64,000 nucleotides of DNA. It comes from Margaritifera margaritifera (lineage: Eukaryota > Mollusca > Bivalvia > Unionida > Margaritiferidae). Positions within the stretch are counted from its first letter, which is position 1. Every line of letters begins with the position of its first letter. Where the stretch lies: positions 3,502,501-3,566,500 of the forward strand of contig JAQPZY010001664.1 of assembly GCA_029931535.1 (NCBI GenBank), written 5' to 3'. Position numbers and translations under genes: made by a program. Below are positions 39,501 through 55,500 of this stretch, one piece after another. The notes under the pieces are model-generated. The model was not told where the DNA came from. It saw only the letters and a list, made by a program, of their open reading frames with translations, and searched no databases.

Positions 39501-42500
39501 AATAAAAATGGTTTATGCACAATAACATTAGTTCTACATGACAGACCAGGACCAAACTTAGTGAATGGCTTTCAATTTTGAAGAGGAGGAAGCCTATCAG
39601 TTTGGGGTTAAAAGGTCAAAGGTAAGGGTCTCTGACTAAAAGAACAAAATGGTTTCTGCACAGAAATTTTAGTTGTTGACCATGCACCTTGACCAGAGTT
39701 TGTGGAGGGCTTGCACTTAAGGTATGGAAGGGGCCTATTGATTTGGGGGTCAAAAAGATTAAAGGTCAAAGTCATTGTGGCCCAAAGAAAAAATTAGTTT
39801 TGCGGAATAGCTTTTCTTCTAGAGTAAGTTCCTTGCCCAAACATTATAGATGACTTGCACTTGGGATAGTACAGATACATATAGATTATGTGGTCTAAAG
39901 GTCAGAGGTCACAATCATGGTAAGTCTAACAAGAAAATAATGTTTTTACACATTAACTTTATTTTGAGACCACATACCTTGACCAAAGGTTGATGTCATT
40001 GAGACCCATTGGCCATTAATTGCCAAAGTCAACCATACCCTACTAGTATCCTACTAGAGGACTATTAAACACAAGACAGACATATAATGTGTCATTCACA
40101 GTACTCGTGTTTCCTGGGACATTCATATACATTGATGCAAAAAGCAAACAAATTGTCCTTAAGATTAACTTCTAGCAAATGTTAGTAATTTGCAGAGTAT
40201 ATGGAATAGCACTTAAAAATGACTTCATCTGCAGGACTTTACTTGGACACACATCTTATTATGCAAACACTTGCAAGATATGATCATTAGTTGAAAATAT
40301 CTCAAGGTAAACAAATCTTAGCATAACAGATTTCTTATTCCATGAGAAATTGATCTCATGGAGTGAGATGGTCCAAAATTCTTTGAGAATTTTCCGCACA
40401 CTACATCACATCTATAGAGTTGTAAAGGCAATTTTTTAAGTTCAGTCCTTGTATCTTTTCAGAAAAGTAGTTCAGGAGTTCAAGGAATACCAGAGCAGAT
40501 GCAACAGTTTCTTTATGGATGTTGTGTCACAGCTGTGTTTTGCAGACAACACTGCTCCATCAGATCAGGTAGTTGACAAGTTGCTAGGATACATCATCAT
40601 GACAGCACCACCAGGGAGACAAAGAAAAATGGAAACTCGTCATCTAACAAAGGAACTGACCATTTTCAATGACTGTGTAGATCCCAATCCAGTCTTTAGG
40701 TCCTTTCTGCTGCAGTTATTGCTCAGAACAAGGTCAGATTGACTTTTCAGTATTTTATGTAATAACAAGTACAATTGCCCCATTGTAACATTGTAACAGG
40801 TCACTCCTTCTGTGATGAAAATATATCTTGCAAAAGGGAGGGCCTCATGTGTGATAGGGACAAAATGGAGAAGAAAAAAAAAAATATATATATATATACT
40901 ATTTAGGAGCAAGACAAAGCCTCCCACCCCCTCATCAGGGGTTTGCCTCTCTTGAGAGAGATCTCAGAAGAGGGGTACCGCTATATTAACAATTACTTAC
41001 ATTTTTGGATAAAAATGACAGCATAGAATAGTATCAGAGCTCTATGTAACTGGCATATATGGAGAAAATTGCTGATTTTGTCCATGTATAAAGCATGGAT
41101 CCAACTGTGAGCATGATTAATCCAGATCATTTGGAACACCTTGAGAATTTCTACAGTGGTCTAAATCCACCTTGGATGTGATTGTAGGTATGTGCACAAA
41201 TTTCATACAAATGTGGCTACTTCAAAACCTTCCATGGAGTTATTCACCAGAAATATATAGCACCAAAATTGTATTGTAATAATGAGTATGCAGCAAGAGA
41301 TTATCATAAAATTTGCACAATATTATTTTTAATGTTTAATGTATGTAATGATATGAAGAAGGTACAACTTTAAAAAAGTGTTAGATTCCATATTATAAGC
41401 CAAACGATGATTGCATAATGACATGATGCCACAAATGATGTTGTGACTTATTTGCTGCATCATCAGAGAATGGTTCATCTGACACATTAAAATGATGAAT
41501 CTGATCTCCATAAACTGTTTTAAAATATCAGCATTTACTGGAAGAAAATGGCAGCAATCTGTGTATCAAAGAAGAAGTAAATGTCAGCAATCCACGCATC
41601 AAGGCAGAAGAAATTGAGAGTCAAGTAGTTTGGACAGACACATCCCAGGTGTTATTATGTTCACAGAAAAAATACAGAGTTGTTCCAATTGAAATACAGA
41701 TCTGCTGTTATGTAATGTACTGGCTTTCAGATGAGGGTCCATACTATTTGATTGAAATCATCAGTAAAACAACACAGAATAGACCTTGATCTGCTGATAC
41801 AGTATGTATTGGCAGATATAGGTATATGTTATTCCCATTTGGGATCATGGATAAATATGGTCCATGAATATGTAATGTGATTAGTTTAGCATGCACATTA
41901 TTCAGACCTTGTCATCATTTCTCACTAGACCTTCTTGGGCAATACAAAACAATGTGGAAAGAGTATGAATTATTTCAATGACATTTTTGCTATACATAGA
42001 AGCAAATAAATACTCTGTGGTATGGATTTTACAGTTTACTTTAAGGCATAAGGTTGAGTTATATAAATATATAGTTGCAAATATAAATATTATACATGTG
42101 ATAGCCCAGTAAGGTCTAGTCAGAAGATTTAAACAATTTTGATTGGGAGATTTCATTGTAAATCGGGAGGATTTTCAAAACTCAATTTTCAGTATGTAAA
42201 AGACAGAAATAACAATTATTATTAAATTAATTTTCATATTTATATTTATGTTTGAATGACAAGGAAACCAAACAGTTGCATAATTCAAGAGCATTATAAA
42301 AAGATCACAACTGCTCATGCTTAGTACTTTGATTACTGTTTGTATGCCCACCATAAGGCAGAGAATATTTGTTATGATGTTGCAAGTCCAGTCATCTATC
42401 TGTTGACAATTTTGTTTCCACACAACTCAAGTTCTTTACCATCTATAGTTACCAAACTTTGTGGCTGGCTTGCACTTGCCGTAAGAATGAACCTTATCAA

Positions 42501-45500
42501 TTTGGGGATCAAAATGTAAAAGGTCAAGGTCACTGTGACTGAAAGAATAATAATTTTTGTACATACAGGTGCTTTTTTGTCTTTACTGATACCCAATATA
42601 AAAACATTTATTGAAATATATGCTCATTTTAGGACTACAAAAGCAATATATACCATTCCAAGGAGTATATCATTCAGTTCACAGAAATTGATGTGTGAAT
42701 TCTTGGATGAATTCTTGTATGTCAAATTATAGTTGCAGACAGATATGGCAACTTAAACAGCAATGAAGTGGACTATAAAGCATGCATATACAACATAGTA
42801 ACCTGTTATATTGCTCCTTTAATTAATTTATGCAATAGGAGCAGTAATCTGATTTAATTGCATTCAGTGGAAAAGAAAAAGTCGAAGGAAAATGACAAAT
42901 TGCCTGATGAGTCCTCTTCCTAAGATTGACCCTGAGATTTATTATTGAGATGAAAACTTCATAAAAAAGCTACCTCAGTTTTTATTTTAACTGTATAATC
43001 TGGGTGTATAGCATGACCATAGTGTGTGTCAGATCTAATTTGAAATGCAAAATGGAATATTCATGTGCATCATAATTTACTATATGTAATCGTCTAAAAT
43101 AAACAGTGTTAATTTTGATAAGAGATTAATTTAAGCAAAAAATTGGGCATAATAATTATCAAAATATATCATTTTGTAGTGATATCAATTGAACAACAGG
43201 GAAAAATCATGGAATTATTTTCTTAGTGCAACATTAATTTCATGGGGTGAATTCAACTTCAACATACTTTTTATCTGCCTTTCAAGAGAAGTTTTTATGA
43301 ATTCTTTATTTTTAATGTAAAATGTGGCTGAAAAGAGGATTTTGTATGACCGTTTAGGGTAGTTTTCAATTTTAATGATGAAAGTTACATTACATGTCAG
43401 TTTGTATTAGTTTACCTGATGATAGCCTAGATGAGTTTATAGTATGGCCCTGCATCCATCATATGCCGTGGATTGTCCATTGTGTGTATCCATGAACAAT
43501 TAACATCTTAAAAACAACTGGACCAATTTTGACCAACTCTGGCTGAGAGCATCTTGGCATGAAGGGCTTTCAGGTTTATACAAATGATGCCAATCCATCA
43601 CTAAATATGGCTCTCATTACTAAAACTTTAAAGTCTTTTAAGCAGCTTCATCTCCAAAGCAGATCAACAGAACTTGACCAGATTTTACAGTAAACATTCT
43701 GGCATGGAGGCCTTTCAAGTTTGTACAAATGATGCCAATCTGCCATCAGATATGGCCATTTTTGCTAAATATAGATCAACCTTTAAATCACTTCTGAAAA
43801 GAAATGCTCTCCAGAATTTGATAAATTTGATAGGAAGCATCTCCACTGTCAGTACATGAAGTCTTTCAGATTTGTACAAATGATGTTGATCTGCATTCAG
43901 ATATCACTGTTGGACCTGGAATTTGATTATATATATTTTTTCTAAAACAGGAAAACAAGAGTTTTTAAATATTTACATGAATTGTCATCCCAGTCTTCAT
44001 TACCCTTAGTGAGCCTGATTCAATCTCTATCAAAACCATCCTTTTAACATCCTTGTTTTGACATGACATACTTGTAATAATTACACCAACATTACTATTA
44101 TTAAAAAATAGTTTCGTTCATATGGTTCAATTCTCCAGTCTATGAATAAACAGTCATGCACTTATGTAGATATATCTTTATTTTACAGTGAGGAGAAGGT
44201 GCACTTTAACCTGGAGAAATACTTCAATCGAGCACACATTGTGATTGGTGAGGATAACATAGACATAGAGACACACATGGTACAGCTGTGTCTGCTTGTA
44301 GTGCAATGCCTAGAGGTGAGAAAATATACCAATAAATGAAATGATGCTTTCTTTACTTCATTGAGCTTTTGTAAACAGGAAATATATATATATCTCTTTA
44401 GTTCAGAATAACCTGTACAAAAAATCTCAGCCTGATGTTGGGAGACTAAATTGTGTAATCCCGGAGACCCGAGTACTATTACTTGTGAGATGATGTACCC
44501 TCTGTGACATGGACAGACAGATACCAGGATTCAATCATGGTGAATGGCTCACAATTTCTTTGATGGCCTACTAAAATATGAAAAATGCTTACGCACTACA
44601 GTGTAAAAATAATTGGCACCCATTTTGCACATCTACACATCCATCATGTTGCTGGTTGTGAATTCAGCTCTGTACCTGTGAAGGACATCATGTAGATGAG
44701 CATTGGACTAACAGAAACTGATGGGGTTTAGCTAGACTGGTTACGCAGCTCTCTGCTACCAACATCGTATTTGACACAGCAACAAACAAGAACCAGTTCA
44801 TGTGATTCATGAACATGTTAGCAGCCTTCTAGTAAAAAATGTGTGCAAATTAGAACAAATCAAAGTTATAATATCTGATGGAAATTGTCTTAAGATCTTT
44901 CTTAAGCATATTGGAAAACAAAACATGTGAAGCAAATATCTGCCATGTGTCACTCTCCTGTCATGAATATCTGCATGAATATAACTCAGACTGCTTTCAG
45001 AGTTTGTCACTGGAAAAAAAATGATAATAGATAAAACAGGATGAGTGTTGATTATAATTTTCTGCGTAGTTAAAAAAAATAGTAATTGTCTAAATATTAC
45101 TAATAGAACTAATGAACCAATCCCATTTCGAGCATTTTTGTACTATCCTGCCTATTTTTCTTTTTCAATCTATAAGACAAGGCAAGCATATTCAAAAACA
45201 AAACGTGAAGCAAAGACCTGTCATGAAAATACGCATAAATGTAACTCAGACTGCTTTCAGAGTTTGTCACTGAAAAAAAACCAAATGATAATAGATGAAA
45301 CAGAATGAGTATTGATTATTATTTACTGCATAGTTAACGAAATAATAATTGTCTAAATATTACTAACAGAACTAATGAACTGATCCGATTTACAGCAGTT
45401 TTGTACAAAAACTAATATCAGACTAATCACAAAATTAATTACATTTCAATATGTGTCAATTCATAACAATATATAAACATTTGAAATAAGGATCTGTTTT

Positions 45501-46465
45501 GTTCTCAGTTAATTTTTATAAAGTTTCATCTCCAGCGAAACTCATTCCTAGATATACAACCTGTGCATAACTGGGTTTTAGTGCTATCCTCCCACTTTTT
45601 GTCAAATACTTGTTGAGGCAATTTCTGATAAAATGCATGCCATTCCACCACTTTCTAAAAATGATATTAGTGTGTCCATCATTTTTTTTCGTCTGAGAAC
45701 TACAGTTGTGTCCAAAAACTACAGTTGTGTCTAAAAACATATGTGCTTCACCTAAAACAAGGTCTCAGATGAGTTTGATGATGAGTAGATTTTTACCATA
45801 TCATACAGATTTATGATTCTTTATCAAATTGACTAAGCCTGTGAAAATTCTAGCATTTACACAATTTTTGTTGATTCCAATCAAATTTGCAGTGAAGCTT
45901 TAGCTCAGCAAGATATTGGATTAGTTTAAAGATTACTAGATTTTGAACATTATTTAGAGAGTTATGACTCTTGATAGACTTAGAATAGGCATTCCTCTGG
46001 GATGTGAACACAGTAGCTATTCACAATTTCTATTTGATTTGAACCGAACTGGCTGTGTACCTTCATCCCAACAGGTTTTAGATGACTTATAAGATGATCA
46101 GATGTTGATGTTTTACAAAGTTACAGAGTTATGCCCCCTTAAATGACTAATCATCTCAGTGGCTTGTGAGCACTGTTGCATTCAGATTTTTGTCACCTAC
46201 CTTTTTGAAGAAAAGTGTATCACACTTTCATTTCCACTCAGTAACTTTAAGGAATGAAACTTAGTCTACCTATACATCATCATTAGAAGGTTTGTTGCGT
46301 ACCACAATACATAATAATAATAATAATAATAACTTCTTAATTTAAAGAGGGTAACTCAGTTAGTTGAATACAACTAATCTCCCTTGAGGCCCTCTACTAT
46401 ATAAAAAAGAAACAAAAAATGGCAAAGTATTATCAGTTGTATTAAGGCAAAGTATCTTTATGCAA

Positions 46466-46514
<49 letters not shown>

Positions 46515-49500
46515 AAAATAAGTATTTACAAGTAAACACATTTACATAGACATTACTAAAATGCATTGTGAAGGAAGATTTAACAGCATATATAAGTTAT
46601 TGTTTCATCCCTTTAATAACTGTTTTGAAATGACTTGAGGTAAAATCTTCAAGCATACATAGCAGTTGATGATCACTTCATCTTAGCTACACATTTAGGC
46701 AATTCCACACAAAAATTAATAGAACAAAACACAATTCAATTTTAAAATGGTAAGTTATTTAAAGTTAAAAAGGACATGGATTGCACATAAAAAAATGTGA
46801 TTTATGCATTAATATGTGCAAAATGTGAAGCCTTTACATCGGTCAAATGAAAGATGAACTAAGAAAGAGAATGACAGTACATAGACAGCAAACAAGAACA
46901 AAAGATCTCAGATTATTAAAAGTTAATAAACATCTGCATAACTGTTCAGGAGGAAAGTACAAAATCCTTCCCTTTTTAAAATTATTTACTGATAATGAAT
47001 GTTGAAGAGAAGAAAAGGAACTTTATTTCATACACACTCTACAAGCAGACCTTAACAGTTCTAACAAATTATACGAGATTCATGAAAAATTAAAACAAGA
47101 TAATTTGTACATTGTATCAATACATCAATACATTTTCATAACATGGCTATAGGAAACCAATATTGGTAGTTTTAATTTGTATGTACCACTTTATAAATTG
47201 TATCAGTACATTGATGCACTTTCATAACTTTATTGAGTGCATTTGTCTAATTTGTTTAATAATTTTATTAGGGACTGTGAAGGGTTATTATTGATTTCTT
47301 CAGGCTTATACATGTGTTTTTGTACACAAGTGTTGTAGATAGATGTTACGTTGTTTATATCTTGCCCTAAAAACAATGATGTATATATATATATATATAT
47401 AATCTTTATAAAAAAAAAGTTTAAACACCTTGGAGTTCCTATCTTCAATTCAAGGTCACAGCTCAGTATTTTAAGTTTTTTGATCGCATTTTTGTTTCCA
47501 TTCTATAACTTTTGAGCTGTTTGAGATTATAGGATGCAACTTGGAATACATATATGCCACCATTACCAGATGTATTTCATTCCTTTTCATTCTATAATTA
47601 TAGAGCCATCTGAGATGAAGGGATAAAACTTAGTATAACTTAATATCATTACTTGAATGTGTCTTGCATACCACATATTGGGTCCTATCTTCAAGGCCAA
47701 GGTCACATATCAATATTTAGGTTTAGGTCATTTGCCATTCTGCTTTCTAGCTTAGGATCTGTTTAAGATAAATGTATGAAGCTTGGTATATGTACATATT
47801 GTCACTAGAAGATGTGCTGCATTGCACATTTGGGGGTCTTATCCTAAAGGTTTAGCTGGTCTTGGGTCAATATTTTAAGGTTTCTTTTGTTTCTGTATTA
47901 TGTCATAAAAGCTGTTTGAGGTACAGGGATGAACAATGGTACACATGTGCTTCTCAGTTTGATGGCATTTCATATGTCACAGTTAAGGTTTTATCTTCAG
48001 TGTCAAGGTTGCTGATAATTTTTTTACTGCACTGTTCCTCGGATGCCCTTTTAGATAGGGCAATTAAACTTGGTTACCTTTAATGTCTGCCCAGTAACTT
48101 TACGGCTCTGTCTTACATGTCATTCCCCCTGCTAGCTCAGCTGGATTTAGATTAGACCCAAAGTGCCCTCTTGCATGTCACAAGAGGCAACCAACGGAGG
48201 CAGCCTTTTTGATCTGTGATGTGTCCCATGATGATGTTCATGCTGAGGTCTTGTACTTTTTAAAAGAGTCAGGTTTATGTCATAAATTTGACTTTGTAAT
48301 TTAAGGATTTTACCCTTTATTCCCTTTGCATGCCTTTTTGAGGATACCTAAATGTACTGGGCAATATATAGCCAGGATTGTGTAGCATGTGTTAAACTGG
48401 ATCCATCCATCCATACATACTTACATATATATGTACTTAAAGGTCATAATCATATTTCATTAAAGTGAACTTTTGTGTACTTGGCATGGTAAATGAGGGA
48501 AAAAAATTCACTGAATTTGCTTTTTTTGTTTGATTTCAACAACATTTGCTAATAATATTATCCTCTGCAAGGTCTCATATGGGTTTGATAATTGTCAGAG
48601 TTTAACTATAATTTATAGAGTTATGGCTCTTGACCAAATTAGGACAGCCATGTATTCCGGTGCTTTTTGAAAGCTCTGGCATCCACATCTTTAGTTTGAT
48701 GTCATCCAAATGTCCAGAAAATCTGTACTGTGACAAGATCTCAGATGATTTTGATGATTAGCATTTTTGGACAATAATTTAAAAAGTTTTGGCCTTTGAA
48801 TGACTTACAATATTTTAATGGTTTGTTATTTATCTTGACAAGATCTCAGATGAGTTTGATGATAAGTAGATTTGGACCATATTTGTGAAAAAATTTCTGA
48901 CCTTTAATTGACTATTTTACTGACTTGTGAAAACTAGCATTCATATTGTTTTTTCAATGATATTATCTATGAAGCTTCATATTTATAAAGGCCTTAGACT
49001 ATATTTTAATGCCTGTGATTGACCCAGTACTACACCCACTTTCCAGTTCTCCAGCCTTTAGTGGGAGGTGGCCATGTGAATGGCAACTTCTTGTGATCAA
49101 ATTGTGCATATTGTGAGTTCATTTTCTTTCATGATGATGTACCAGTTTTTGTGGATTCAGTGGTCACTTCAAACCATGAGTTAAAGAATAAATGAAAAAT
49201 GATACATCTGCAGGAACAACATTATCCTTCTCCAATCCATTAATTTAATACCAACAAAGCTGTAACTTTCTGCAAAACCATGCACATTGATACCCACCAG
49301 AATAAATGAATAATTCATTTCAACATTCCAAAATGACAGACCCATACTATCATATTGTTGTTAACAGTCCAAAGTGACAGACCCATGCTATCATATTGTT
49401 GTTTACTTGTTTTATATGCAAAATATGCTAATTTCAGTATCACAAAAAGAATGTTCTTCTTCATCTGTTACATTTACAAACTTTCTAATTTGAAAAATTC

Positions 49501-52500
49501 CAGGACTCATTTTACTTGAATTGTGCCAACAAGGATGAAGTTTACTTAGCAACTGACCATTTGATTGATGCTGAACATGACATAAAAATGAGTCCCAGCA
49601 TGTTGCAGAGACTGTATGGCATTGCCAAAGCCAGATTTGGCCTGGCTGTAACAGCAAAGCACATCCATGAGACTGTATTGAAGAAAGGACAAATTCCTAC
49701 TAGCCAGCAACGACGACTGATTGACCAAGCTGCAACTTTGTGTGAGGGAGATTGCAAATGGCCAAAGTAAGTAAATTTGAGAAATCTTTTTCCTTGCACA
49801 GATAAGTATTTTAGATGAATATCTCCTCTTTGATAGGGGTAATTTCAAACAGTGACTTGGAAAGTGATCAAAGCATAATTTCATACAAGGAATAGGGTGG
49901 TTATCAAGGTGTAATTTCATACAAAGAGTAGGGCAGTTATCAAGAGGGGATTCCATACAAAGAGTAGGGTAGTAATCAAGGGGTAATTCTATACAATGAG
50001 AAAGGCAGTTATCATGGGGTAATTCCATACAGTAGATAGGGAAGTTATCAAGGGGTGATTTCATGCAGTGAGTAGGGCAGTTATCAAGGGGTAATTCATA
50101 CAGTGATTAGGTTGGTTATCAAGGGGTAATTCATACCATGAGTAGGGCAGTTATCAATAGGTAATTTCATGCAATGTGTAGGGCAGTTATCAGTATATAC
50201 ATTGATAATAGGGAGTTAGCCTTGTTTAAACTCCAGTGACCAAAGTTGTAATGCCCTTGTTACAAGCTGCTAAATGACAGTCTGTTTGTAATGATGTACT
50301 TCATTCAAAAATAACTTTTTAAGAAGCACACACTTACAAAATGACTGAATATTTTCCTACCATTGGTTGATAATTCCATATATTATTTCTGTGGCCATTT
50401 AATAGTTTTATGTCCAAAAAACAGCATTCATCTTCTTTTACAAAAGTTATCAGTGACTTGGGCTCACATATTCCATTTTCATCACATAATCTTAGCAAAA
50501 AGATGTTGCCATGAAGCAAAATCACCAAAATATGTAAGAAAAAGGATATTTTTATTTCTGTATTCTGATCAAACCTTAGTGCATTATAACATCATCCCAG
50601 TTGGTCTTGTGTGTAAACCGTTAATGTCATAATTCAGGTTGTGGAAATCCAGATCAAAACCAACCTTGCTGTCTCAAAAAGTGCTGGCATTTGTCAATCA
50701 AACCTTTAATAAAAAAAAACCTAAAAGATTAGAGCTTTGATTAGACACATTAATAATGATTTTACTGTATTTTGCAGGATGTTCTTCATCAAGTATCTGT
50801 GTCGCTGTTATGGAGTTGACAGCTACCAGGCAGTGTGCAGGAAGATAGATGTTGGATACCTTAGATGGATTAAATATCAGCCTGCGGAAGAAAGGGACAA
50901 GGTATCACCAACTTGTATATGGTTAACATTATTATTTATATACATGCAAAGTCAAAGAAGACAGAGATATTTATTTTGAACATACTGCTAATTCTATCAG
51001 AATAATACCTTTTTGTCTTACCTGTGGATGGCAAAACATATTGATAATTCCAGCAGAATTATACCTTTTTGTCTCACCTGTGGATGTCAAAACATATTGA
51101 TAATTCTATCAGAATAATACCTTTTTGTCTCACCTGTGGATGGCAAGACATATTGATAATTGCACCAGAATGATACCCTTTTGTCTCACCTGTGGATGGT
51201 AAGGCATAAGTATCTATTTCCAGTGGTGATGGCAGTATCTTCAATATTAAGATTCTTTGTCAGAGTTTTGAAAGTCACTTATAGTTTCGACATCAGTTAC
51301 TGGATTCAGTTTAAACTTTTATATAATATTTGCATCTACTTAATATACCTATAGTTTGTATACTATGTGTCTTTCGTGTAAAATTGTATGTACCTAATAT
51401 GCATACAATTTGTATACTGGGGTGTCTTTCATGCAATATTGTATGTATCTAATATGCATACAGTTTGTATACTTGGGTGTCTTTAATAATATTGCATGTA
51501 CCTAATAAGGCCTAATTTTTATACACTGGGATTTCTTTCATATGATATTGCATGCACTGTATATACCTAAAGTTTGTATACTTCGGTTTCTTTCATATAA
51601 TATTAAATGTACCTAATATGCCCAAAGTTTGTACACCGTTTTTTTTTTTTTTTCATTTAATATTAATTGTACCTAATATGCATAAAGTTTGTGTACAAGG
51701 ATTTCTTCCAGATAATAGCAAATCTGTCAGTAAATTGTGTTTCTACAAGAATACTTACCTGATCACATCAACATTTGGAGGAAGCTCCACTACTCTTGAA
51801 TTCAGCAATCACGGAAAGATGAACAAGTTCATCTATTCCCAACACTTCCCCTTACCTCCCCTCACCATTGCTAAGTGGTTGCAGTTTATGGTTGCAGTTG
51901 TTTATGCAGTTTCAGCTCGAACGATATATCGATGAGGATGCTCACATTTGTGGAGAATTGTTGGAGAGTTTAATAGTAATGTGATTGGGTAATTATTCTT
52001 GGAGAAACATAATTTACAAAAAAAATGGCTTCTCTTTTGAATACATTCCCTGAGCATATTAACATTAGGAGAATAGGTAATAGGAGGAGGCAATGCCGAG
52101 CATCATACCTCTGCCACGGTCACCCTTAAGGGAATAAGTATTCATCCCAGTATGAGGGTAGACCGCACTCCTAATATGAGACCAGCATGGCTGACGGTCA
52201 AAGAAGGCATGATTACAGTACCCAGGTAAGAGAAAATGAACCAAATGATCATTTCTTACAGGGTAAAATCAGCAGGTGAATCCAGTGAAAATGCTGTTCT
52301 ACGTCCGTGCTAAGGCAGTGCTGACTTCAAACTGGTCTGGTGATGGTCTGGGCTGCAGCCAGCAGACTTACCAGATTCAATTCTTGTCTCTGTGAAGCTA
52401 GATCATGCAGATCAAAGCTTGAGATGGTTGACCATGCATGTAAGCCAACAGCATCTATTTTGTCTCAGATCACCACGTTCTGTTAGAATGCGAGACTTGC

Positions 52501-55500
52501 AGAGTTGGCTCTGATTTCATACTTGACCTTTTGAGATCTCAGAAGATGATTAGCCACTTTAGCCATGATGCCAGGGCTAGGGTGGTTATATATTTTTTCT
52601 CTGGCTTGACCATAAGATAAAGGTGTTGCTGGGTCCTATGGCACTTTTCCATGCACTACACATAGTATATGAGTGCATGGACTGGGTCCTGCATCACTGC
52701 CTCTCTAGATTGACAGTTGAGGGTAGCCTGTTCTTCGCTATGAAGCCTGGTTGCATCATCAGGACCATGGAACCATTTGATCTGAACTGGAGATCAGGTC
52801 CACAGAAAGGGCATGCAACAAGCTCACTTTGCATGCCAAAGCTAAAGCTATTAAGAAACATGTTTTGTGTTATAGCAGCTTCAAAGAGATGCTGGCTAAG
52901 GGTTCAAACTGATCTGAATTGAGCCATGTCAGCACCGATAATGAATTCCACTTGGGAAACAGTGTGAGCGATTTTGGCCTGTTAAAGTCAGAATTGGGTA
53001 ATAGATCTGATAAATCTTTATTGGGATCTATATCCACTCAACTGTGATGCCTGAATGTGTCTGAGGTCATGGAGCAGTAGCCTTTGATTGTAGTGGGGGC
53101 TAACTTTTTGTTCTTGAAAAGCCAGAGAAAAAAGTTAGCCATTGGTGTGATTAAGTCACTCAAAGGAATGATGTTGTTGCTGTTGCACGTGTCCCAGAGA
53201 ACCCACCAAATCCTCCTTGTACACCTTAAAAATGGAGGGCCTTCTAGTTTATGATGTTCTCTCCTTGACAAAAGGCTTAAATTCTTTTCTTTGAAAGGTT
53301 CACTAGACAAGAGCCAGACATGAAGGAATTGCCTGTCCAGGCATTGGTGAAACACCTGCAACTGTGGCTGTTTGAGCAGGTTCAATCTGCGGGGAATTTT
53401 CCTGGGAATGTCCATTGCTGGATAGAGCAGATCATTCACCCAGGACTTGTCCAGCCTGAGAGGATATGTCAGAATCACTTGGCATTTGTGGCTTCTTAAA
53501 TTTTGAATTATTTTTGGTAGAAATATTGTGTGAGGTGAGGCATAAGCCCAATAGCCCTCCCAACTGACTGAGAGTTCACCCATGACCCATGCATCTGGGT
53601 CTGGGACTGGCAAGATGAAGGTGGGAAGTTTGTGATTCCACCTTGTTGCAAACAGATCTATCATTCGGCAGGCCCATAGTGCAAAAATGCACTGAAAATT
53701 GATGGGTGGATGGACCACTGTGTGTGTAGGGTCTGCCCCATCTTGACATTGAATTGGACATTACATTGAGTCTGCCCAGAATATATTCTGGGCCATTATA
53801 TTGATCTGTGCACACCAGTGGAGAAAATCCCAAACCAGAATGCATAGATCTGGTGATTTTGCACCTGCTCCCCAGTTTGATGAGGTAGGCCACCACATCA
53901 GAATTGTCTGCCATATGAGGACTACTTTTCCATATAATTAGTCCTTCCAGAACTGAAACATGTTTATCATGGCCTTCATTTCTAGAATGTTCATATGGAG
54001 ATGTAACTCTTTTGGCCCCCATTTGCCACTGACTGTGGTGAAGCTGGGCTGCAGATGGGCTTCCCAACCATATGAGCTGACATTTGTGCAGATTGTAATT
54101 TCCAGTTGTGGTTTTTCCAGAGGAATTCCTGCATGGGCCATTGTTTCATACACCACTGATGTAGGAAAGACACCACTTCATTCGAGATCATGATTTCATG
54201 ATCAAGTTGACCAGAAAAGGGATGCCATTGGGTTACCAGGGCTATCTGCAAAGGGTGATCTTGCTGTCTCTCCATTTTGAACCTCGGCACAGCTATGTAC
54301 TTGTTGAACCAGCTGAGATCTGTGACTGGTTTGAGATTCCCATTGACCTTGGAATAAAAGTCTGGAGAGTCTGGCTCGTGAACTATCTCTATCACTTGCT
54401 TGTCAAGTAATGACCAGATCTCCGTACATAAAATTCCTGCCTTCTCCTGATCAGACAGCATGTTCGTCATGAAAGGGCAAGTCTAAAGGGTAGGGGGTTG
54501 GATATATGAATGTGAAGCTCCTCCAAAACAACTTGGATCACCATCATTCTTGGGGAAAAGGGAAGATTCACATGGTTTGAAAATGAAGAATTTGTTGCCC
54601 AACGGAAGGCTATCTACAGACATTTGGCTGGCAAGTCATTGTCATGTTTTAGGAAGCTTGGGGAAGGAGAAACCTTGTTTCCTTTCCCCTTTATTAACTG
54701 CTTCCAGAATTGATGACCTTGCTGCTGCCTGATATTGGATTGAGGTGAAAACTGATGCCTTTGAGTGTTATTCAGCCTCTTATTCTTTTGTCAGCAATTG
54801 TCTTTTCGTTGTGACTGAGACTGGTTCAGCCTGAAAGTAGGTGCAGATGTCAAGGCAAGTTGAAGAGGCAGTTCTTTTTGATGGGTGCTTATGTACTTCA
54901 TAAATTTTTCTGTCAAACAGCAATATCATGTCAAAAGGTGCAGACCAAAGGGCCCAGGCATGATGCGGCTTAAGAGGTAACAAGCACAGGCAGGCATCTC
55001 ATCTTACAAGATCCAGATTATCTGAAGCTGTCAGGGCATTAGCCATCATGTGATGTGCGGCCCTGTTAATCACATCGACAATGTGTTCCATGGATTCCAT
55101 TGCATGATTGTTACCTGCTTTTTCAGCCAGTTGAAACACTGCTAGCAAAGTCAAATCTAGCATGCATTAAGTAGTGATCATGTTTTGCATTAACATGGCG
55201 GTGGCTTGCAAGACATTTTTCTCCACCGTATAAAACAGAGGATTGGTCATATTGACTGCGGCAGTGTTTTTGTCCAAGGATGGCAGCTCAGTGCTGAACA
55301 TCGACAAATGTGTGCAGTACCAACATGGAGAGAATGACACAGGTAGCTGGCTTCCAAATAGAAGGCATTTGAATTCCCTTGGTCCTGTATTTTATCAGTC
55401 AGGCAGTCCAAGATTTTCTTAACCTTTGCTGTCTGTGGTAGAAGAGGGAAGGATGGCTGTTTGTCTTTGTCTTCCAAATCCACTGAAGCCTGGATGTTAA

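Noticed and set aside
49546..50064. 172-residue open frame on the minus strand with 12-residue repeats
   Set aside because: It reads antisense through exon 8 and then the 36-37 bp minisatellite, whose period is near a multiple of three; no start context, domain or splice support.
52623..52922. 99-residue plus-strand frame
   Set aside because: Antisense shadow of the DIRS tyrosine recombinase remnant, which reads recognisably on the minus strand.
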